Shown: in pieces, positions 59,301 to 64,000 of the stretch
Numbering within the stretch: position 1 is the first letter of the stretch
Layout: the number at the start of each line of letters is the position of its first letter
NCBI GenBank assembly: GCA_005406025.1
Contig: BGZK01001614.1
Span: 1 to 64,000 of the forward strand
Reading direction: 5' to 3'
DNA: 64,000 bases
DNA from: Eumeta japonica
Taxonomy: Eukaryota > Arthropoda > Insecta > Lepidoptera > Psychidae
Position numbers and translations under genes: made by a program
Notes under the pieces: generated by a model
The model's input: only the letters and a program-made list of their open reading frames with translations
The model's database searches: none
Told to the model about the DNA's origin: nothing

Positions 59301-62300
59301 GATTCCAATCCCAGTCACACTGATTTTGATCTCGTCTCTACGCTTGTTTTCGGACCCTAGACTTCTTTTCAATTTCAATTCCAGTTTCGCTTTGGATTCT
59401 GATCCTAGTCCCGTTCTCGATTCTGCTCTCCGTCCCGTCTTCAATTCTGATTCTGCTCCCAATTACATTTCCAATTTCGACGAAGCCGGATGTTAGTATC
59501 AAAATAAACTATAGCCGATATTATTTGAGGATAAGGTAGCTGTCCATGAGTAAATGGACTTTTAAAATCGGTACAGTAGTTCCGCTCAATAATACAAAAA
59601 CATGGTAATAGCGGAGGATACACCGTCGTAGGCATAATACACAAAATATGAAACATCCACTTACACTTTAAATGTTAATCCCGTCTTTATAATCATTTTC
59701 AACCCCCTTTTGTGGGAAACGATTAAGCTATTCCATCATGATTCTGATCTCGCTCTTTGTTCCCGATTTCGTCTCGACCTAATCCCAAATTTAGATTCCG
59801 ATTTCACTTTTGTTTCAATTTCTCATACATTATCCCATTTCTATGAGTTATTTTTCACTCAGGAACTCTGAAAACTGTTATGACAAAATATATCCTAAAT
59901 GTAGCTAGTAAGCTCCTCTACCTTCTAGTGAAAGTCGAATCGTGACCTGTTCAGCCGTTCCGCAGATACCCCGGACAAACAGACAGACATGTAGATGCAA
60001 AGGGTTATTTTCTTTCATATAAATCTTGTCTTGACAGTAATGAATATTATGAAAAATATTCGATTCGGGCCAGTCGTTCTGAAGTGCTGCAAGTACACAC
60101 ACTTTGATTATATATAATGAAAGTGGGTGTACTTGCAGCATATATATAAAGGATTTATATGCATATTAATCCTTTTGGCTTTGCCATAGTCCAATAATGT
60201 AAAGAAATAGAAATAAATTGTAATTCGCTACAAGCTATGCCAAAAATCCTCTTACCTATTGCAGGCCGAATCATGGCGACGGGTAATCCTTTTGAATACT
60301 GCCTCACCACGTCTTCGGCAACTGCTTTTGTATACGCGTAAGTGTTTGGGAAGTCGCTCAGCAAACTGGAACAAAACACAGGCCTTTTTATAATATCCCT
60401 TCAATTTGATCTGAATAATTGTTTTTAGATTCTTCATGCTGATCCGTTCAAGTTCGTTTCATAGGCTCATCCACTACTCTACTTTCATTCATCTTCTGTC
60501 GATGATAAAATCACCGCACATACCATAGCCATTATAACTTTTTTCAAATCACACTCTTTTTTAACATCACTATAGTTGTATCTATCTTTCAATTGCACTT
60601 AACACATACTACTCAAGGATAGCACCTGCACTGCATTTCATATTTATGTGCTTCAAAACATTTTCATGTTTGCACAAACCACATCTAACTTTTAGCATTG
60701 TGAAACATGAATACCACGACTCCATTATATCTTATTATGATTTTACTATACATAATTGTAAATGTGTCCTTAACTCTTTTATTTCCTTTCCTTTAAATAT
60801 CTCTATCGCATTTACCGTTACTTATAAGCAGACTCTAGTAGACAAAATCATTCACTTGTTCAACTTTCTTGCCATTCATCCATGTTGGATCCAACTCGTA
60901 TCCAATATTATATTTAGGCATGCTTTTACTTCTTTTATACTTTATGGCCTCAGTCTTGCTCATATTTGTTTCAATATATCACTTCACAGAATTTCACCAT
61001 ATATTGCAACTCATACCCACACGACAATACCTAAATTACTTGGTCATTGGAAAGCAGGAGGCATTTCTCAGATACGTCGTATCTTCCTTAGTATTAGTCC
61101 ACGGTTATTTTCTTTCCTATAATAGAAAGAATTACCTATGGATAGGTTCACTATGAAATGTGATGCAATATGACATTATGTGACACTTCTATGGATGTCA
61201 AACCAGTCAGTATATGCCTTAATTATTTCGACGCGTGCCTTGAAGTCTCTGTATAGAGATTGCTTGTTCTTATCTGTTCAGTAATCACACCGTATATGGT
61301 ATTTAGCTTTACATAAATTATTCCACTCTATTATAAGCCCCTTTCATTTCAGCCCTATAAAAGTACAGAAATTTTTTGGTGTTAGAGCAAAAATTTTTGT
61401 GTGATATTTTTCCGAGGAAAAAATTTGGTCCCTGCATAACTTTTTTAATCCGATGCTTGTGAACTCAAAACCTTTCTATCACTCTCATTCACAGACCTTT
61501 TATTTACTCGTTTATTCGTTTACAGTTTGTCAACGACACTGAATAAACTTATAACGTTTCTGTTAAACTCTTTGAGTTTATCCCTTAGAAAAAGGCACAA
61601 TGTTTCCTATGCCCCTGTCATTATGCGCCCTATCATAATCAGGCAGGTTTCGTTGCTTTAGCACTCGCTATTATTCTAATTATTGATTCCTTGCTAATTT
61701 TATTTTCATATTTATCATCTATATTAATTTAGCGTTGTTAAGCACCAGCTTTTTCAAGATAAATCATTTTTGTTTCTCTTTCTGCCTTTTGTATGATTTT
61801 TTTCCGCTTGCCTGCAACATGCATTAACATGCAGTACGCATTAACAGCGGCATTAGCATTTCAAAACAAATAGACTCATAAACATTCACAACCCCAGAAG
61901 GGGGTTTGCGTTACCAGCTTTTTAGGATAAAGTAGGATATTCATGGAGTGGGAGTGAACCAGAACAACTCCCATTCACTGGACGAAAGCCAAAAATAGAA
62001 GCTACTATCCAGCCAGTTCATTTTCTTGCTGCATCCAATTTGTCCATAGCATGGCTCTACCGCACATAGTATAAACTCAACCTTAATATAAACATTCCAG
62101 AAGAATATGATGGATGGATAGAAGTATATGTATAATCGCCCATTCATAGGAATACTTTATAAAATAAGTTGCCTTTTTTAGAGCATATTCAAGGGGTAAT
62201 CGAGCTTGCGAGCTACCAGTTAAAAGGTGGTCATTGCAGCCCATGGACACTCACAATTCCATAAGGGTCACCAGTGCGTTGTCGGTCTCTTAGGTAGGAA

Positions 62301-63248
62301 TAGCATATCTGATAGAGAATGGGTTGATGGAGGAGGATTGATTGAGGAGGATCGAAGGAAGGGATGGCGGTGGGGCAATAAATGTATAATTATTTTAGGC
62401 AAACTTGATCCTTGGTACGATTCAAGGATCAAAAAAAAATGTTATTTTTAATACAAAAGAAAATAACATTTTTTTTTTGTTGAAATCTTCTCAAAGACAT
62501 TTACCATCTATATCATATGTGGGCAACCACCGATCCGCAGGCTGCATCCGGCCCGCTGTAAGATCTGATCCGGCCCGCGAGACATTTTGAAAAATTTCAT
62601 GTATGATATCTATCGCTAAAAATTATGAACACTACTTTAAAATGCACCTACTTTTGAACGCGGCCCGCGAACGTATTCGATCACTAAAGTTTGGCCCACA
62701 ACATGTCAAAGGTTGCCTATACCTGATCTATATAATTATGCCCAAGAACTAAATACAGCAATTAGCGTGTACATGTAAATATGTATATGATGTGAATCTC
62801 GCGCCTTTAAAACTGGCTCGTTGCTGATGGGGACTCTCTGACGACTGTCGTTGCTAACGTGGCAATCATTTTGTTTTATGACACCATATCTAATATTTGA
62901 TATTATGTCGAAAAATACCAGAATGGAAATATTGAATTCTCAAATTTTTGCTTGTTTGCTCAAACTCTATGCAAACTTTTTTTTTTGTTTATTTCATATC
63001 GCTGCTCTTTAAATTTACTTCCGAATAATTCCTACTATTGTTAATATCTAAATGAAGGAATGTGGTATAAAATGTTGCCTTTAAAAGAAAACAGAAATTT
63101 AGTTAAGTTAAAAAAGCACGGAGTAACGTACCCATTTTTAATATCTTCCAACACCTTGTCGTCTAAAGTGTCGACTAGATCTATAATCTTGTCCGCCGGT
63201 ATTGGAGAATCATAAAATTCTTCACGTATCTGCTTTCTAACGCAGTTA
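53395..63248 (-). CDS. Fatty acyl-CoA reductase, C-terminal two thirds (six exons visible)
   Basis: Minus-strand exons are 63132-63248, 60256-60365, 58952-59013, 57762-57978, 56441-56621 and 53395-53740. All introns are GT/AG and every split codon closes correctly, giving about 344 residues. Blocks visible: DSPIPADKIIDLVDTLDDKV; DFPNTYAYTKAVAEDVV with the YxxxK catalytic pair; VAMIRPAI; IGTMAEPIAGWIDNVYGPTG; DLVPGDYVVNATIAAAW; then the 'sterile' C-terminal domain (EFYGLNCPTMHAVWYY, HWIPAYLVDSVL, FNFDLTRLTWSEYF) and a hydrophobic C terminus. The enzyme reduces fatty acyl-CoA to fatty alcohol with NADPH at ER or peroxisomal membranes. The N-terminal GxxGxxG cofactor exons should lie beyond base 64000. 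Introns carry a mariner, two dispersed repeats, a minisatellite and a hAT MITE. Which paralogue (waterproof-like, pheromone-gland) cannot be told. Confidence 0.95.
54388..55653 (-). mobile_element. mariner-type transposon, lineage C, reverse copy (inactive)
   Basis: Same family as 44770-46037 but inverted: left end AGAGTACAAATAAGTTTCCG, right end CGGAAACTTATTTATACTCC, then TAA and a TA. The minus-strand transposase is broken. HDNARPNVAIPVKNYLKTLD and APFDYHLF retain the second and third catalytic Asp. The start MSKFEPNK-like is near 55483. It lies in the last intron of the fatty acyl-CoA reductase. Confidence 0.9.
56075..56335 (+). repeat. Interspersed repeat family A, forward copy
   Basis: Blocks AGTCACCAATGCATTGCCGG, CCTCTTAAATAGTAATAGAA, TATCTGACGGAGGA, then GAATTCTCACTCACTGGAGG match the copy at 34185-34400 in order. 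It is intronic in the reductase gene. Confidence 0.7.
56862..57224 (-). CDS. Hypothetical 120-residue intronless ORF in a reductase intron
   Basis: The frame opens at AAAATGG, a good insect start context, and reads MGDGDRISESNRNFLNELNP, then a short hydrophobic run (VVMVSVITVVSSL), then a basic end (TSKKKKRKRR). The middle is GC-richer than the intron around it. The complementary strand is also open for 120 codons (56902-57264) with a strongly hydrophobic start, so the coding strand is undecided. No family was recognised. It may be chance. Confidence 0.3.
   Translation of the reverse strand: MGDGDRISESNRNFLNELNPFIPCLRKHIISSNLNVVMVSVITVVSSLRPAPRRVQGLEERFEPLYKKRLQYDVHRQRVIEICQTTRTSKKKKRKRRIVCSLNKLNINRGPSSPSILSLN
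59127..59152. repeat. GT/GCGT microsatellite
   Basis: A short alternating GTGTGTGCGTGTGCGTGTGC run in a reductase intron. Confidence 0.7.
59264..59505. repeat. Degenerate GATTCTGATCCCG-type minisatellite ending in CGAAGCCGG
   Basis: Phrases such as TCAATTCCGGTCTCCATTTT, CCCGTTCTCGATTCTGCTCT and CTTCAATTCTGATTCTGCTC repeat irregularly and end at TTCGACGAAGCCGGATG. Both composition and ending match 23600-23945. It is open in one frame (about 78 codons) only because of its biased composition. Confidence 0.65.
61925..62360 (+). repeat. Interspersed repeat family A, fragmented copy
   Basis: Two pieces lie in non-standard order: GGAGTGGGAGTGAACCAG and CTCCCATTCACTGGACGAAA at about 61944-61985, and GGGGTAATCGAGCTTGCGAG, GGGTCACCAGTGCGTTGTCG, GTCTCTTAGGTAGGAATAGC at 62193-62305. 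They are probably two partial copies or one rearranged copy. Confidence 0.65.
62514..62725. mobile_element. hAT-type MITE with perfect 8-bp target duplication
   Basis: The ends CATATGTGGGCAACC (left) and CAGGTATAGGCAACC (right end read inward on the minus strand) are imperfect inverted repeats of the CAGGGGTGGGCAACC type known from hAT elements. ATCTATAT occurs at 62506-62513 and 62726-62733, a perfect 8-bp duplication. The interior repeats GGCCCGC on both sides and has no ORF. At 212 bp it is a non-autonomous element. It lies in a reductase intron. Confidence 0.9.
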
Positions 63249-64000
63249 CTGAAAAAAAAAATTGTCGTCTTTAAAAAACATCTACTTCGTTATACTTCTA
63301 ACATGAACATATATCAGTGCATATACTCATACATATCATCACGAGTAAAGACGTATCATAAAATATGTTTGTGTATGTGTATTAGCATATTAATATTACA
63401 TTGGTCGAATTCAAAAAATATATTTCGAATCAATTGCAAATGTCATGAAAATAAATGAAAAATAAAGGCAACTTCCACCATCTCCTTTTGCACTGACTTT
63501 TATGAAAAAGCCTCTTTTAATATTAATTTTGTGTTCCACGTACTCCTTTTAACGGTCTTTAGCTATAACAACCATTAATTTTCTTTTTGATTAAAATTTA
63601 CACTCACTTTTTGTTAAAATCAGTTTAAAAGTACATATACTTTTAAACTGTTTTTGACAAAAAGTCATTATGGACACAACACATAAAACATATAATAATA
63701 TGTTGGAAGAGGCTATTAGTAAGACATATATATTTTCTATATTAGACAAGACTAGGCATTTTATAGACAAGAAGACGATGATCGTGTCGAAGTAAATAAA
63801 ATTTCTTAGTTAATAGAAAAAAAAATCAAAATTAATGACAATTTTAACCGTTTTATGATCCGTCATAATTTTTTTATAGTCATAAGCAATGGTGAAAAAT
63901 AAGAATATGCAATGAACACTACAGTGCTTCGTCGAAGCAGCAAAAGATTTATAACAGTAGCCACCCGACCTCCAGAATAAAAACATCATACTGAAATAAT
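63249..64000. other. Intron upstream of the first visible reductase exon
   Basis: No exon was recognised. The next upstream reductase exon must end in phase 2, since the exon at 63248 begins with the last base of a split codon. A short inverted repeat (CAGTTTAAAAGTA at 63622 and TACTTTTAAACTG near 63638) is present. Confidence 0.5.

Larger units (their letters stand above)
60366..63131. other. Reductase intron with two repeat insertions
   Basis: No coding exon was recognised. A 158-codon plus-strand ORF at 60646-61122 is hydrophobic and His-rich but has no family motif. The intron contains a family A repeat copy (61925-62360) and the hAT MITE (62514-62725). Confidence 0.5.

Noticed and set aside
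60646..61122. A 158-codon hydrophobic plus-strand ORF in the reductase intron
   Set aside because: It is antisense to the host intron, His/Ile/Phe-rich as expected of AT-rich chance ORFs, with no family motif and no splice logic.
1..64000. tRNA or rRNA genes, CRISPR arrays, bacterial-type operons
   Set aside because: No cloverleaf, rRNA core motif or regularly spaced direct-repeat array was seen on either strand; the gene structures are eukaryotic.

Overview
The window looks like nuclear DNA of an insect, most likely a moth or butterfly. It is AT-rich, has introns with canonical GT/AG ends, and is crowded with transposable elements. The same short repeat families occur several times in both orientations and have the style of lepidopteran interspersed repeats. 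The organism call is an inference from gene content and repeat style; no species can be named from the sequence.

Three conserved host genes could be assembled exon by exon with consistent splice phases. BORCS5 (BORC subunit 5, a lysosome-positioning factor with an MGSEQSQ myristoylation start) is on the minus strand at 9746-14836 in six exons. UFC1 (the E2 enzyme of the UFM1 ubiquitin-like pathway) is on the plus strand at 24895-42397 in four exons encoding 168 residues, with its catalytic Cys at position 116. A fatty acyl-CoA reductase is on the minus strand from 53395 past the right edge; six 3' exons are visible and the N-terminal NADP-binding exons lie outside the window.

Two further genes encode related single-pass membrane proteins of unknown function. 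One sits inside UFC1 intron 2 (35718-36905, with a lysine-rich tail frame continuing to 38112). The other is on the opposite strand just beyond UFC1 (46620-47969). They share a membrane segment followed by the motif pattern SITSPL...NYQSS, and both show a frame break. This pair is the least familiar biology in the window.

Mobile elements fill much of the rest. From left to right these are: a decayed non-LTR retrotransposon (1-1685, minus); a Ty3/gypsy LTR element with matching LTRs and a 4-bp target duplication (2188-7441, plus); a gypsy integrase scrap in a BORCS5 intron; a BEL/Pao LTR element with 0.63-kb LTRs and a perfect ATAAA duplication (15826-23277, minus); four mariner-type transposons (25570-26731, about 39905-41115, 44770-46037 and 54388-55653); a large imperfect inverted repeat around a GC-rich insert (29763-32480); an inverted-repeat structure around a decayed cysteine-rich ORF (48990-50615); and a 212-bp hAT-type MITE with a perfect 8-bp duplication (62514-62725). 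A lepidopteran-style interspersed repeat recurs near 8.2, 10.9, 34.2, 56.1 and 62.2 kb.

The LTR pair of the BEL element differs mainly by single-base homopolymer lengths. This suggests that some frame breaks in repeats, and possibly the one in the nested membrane gene, may be assembly errors rather than true decay. No operons, tRNA or rRNA genes or CRISPR arrays were seen.
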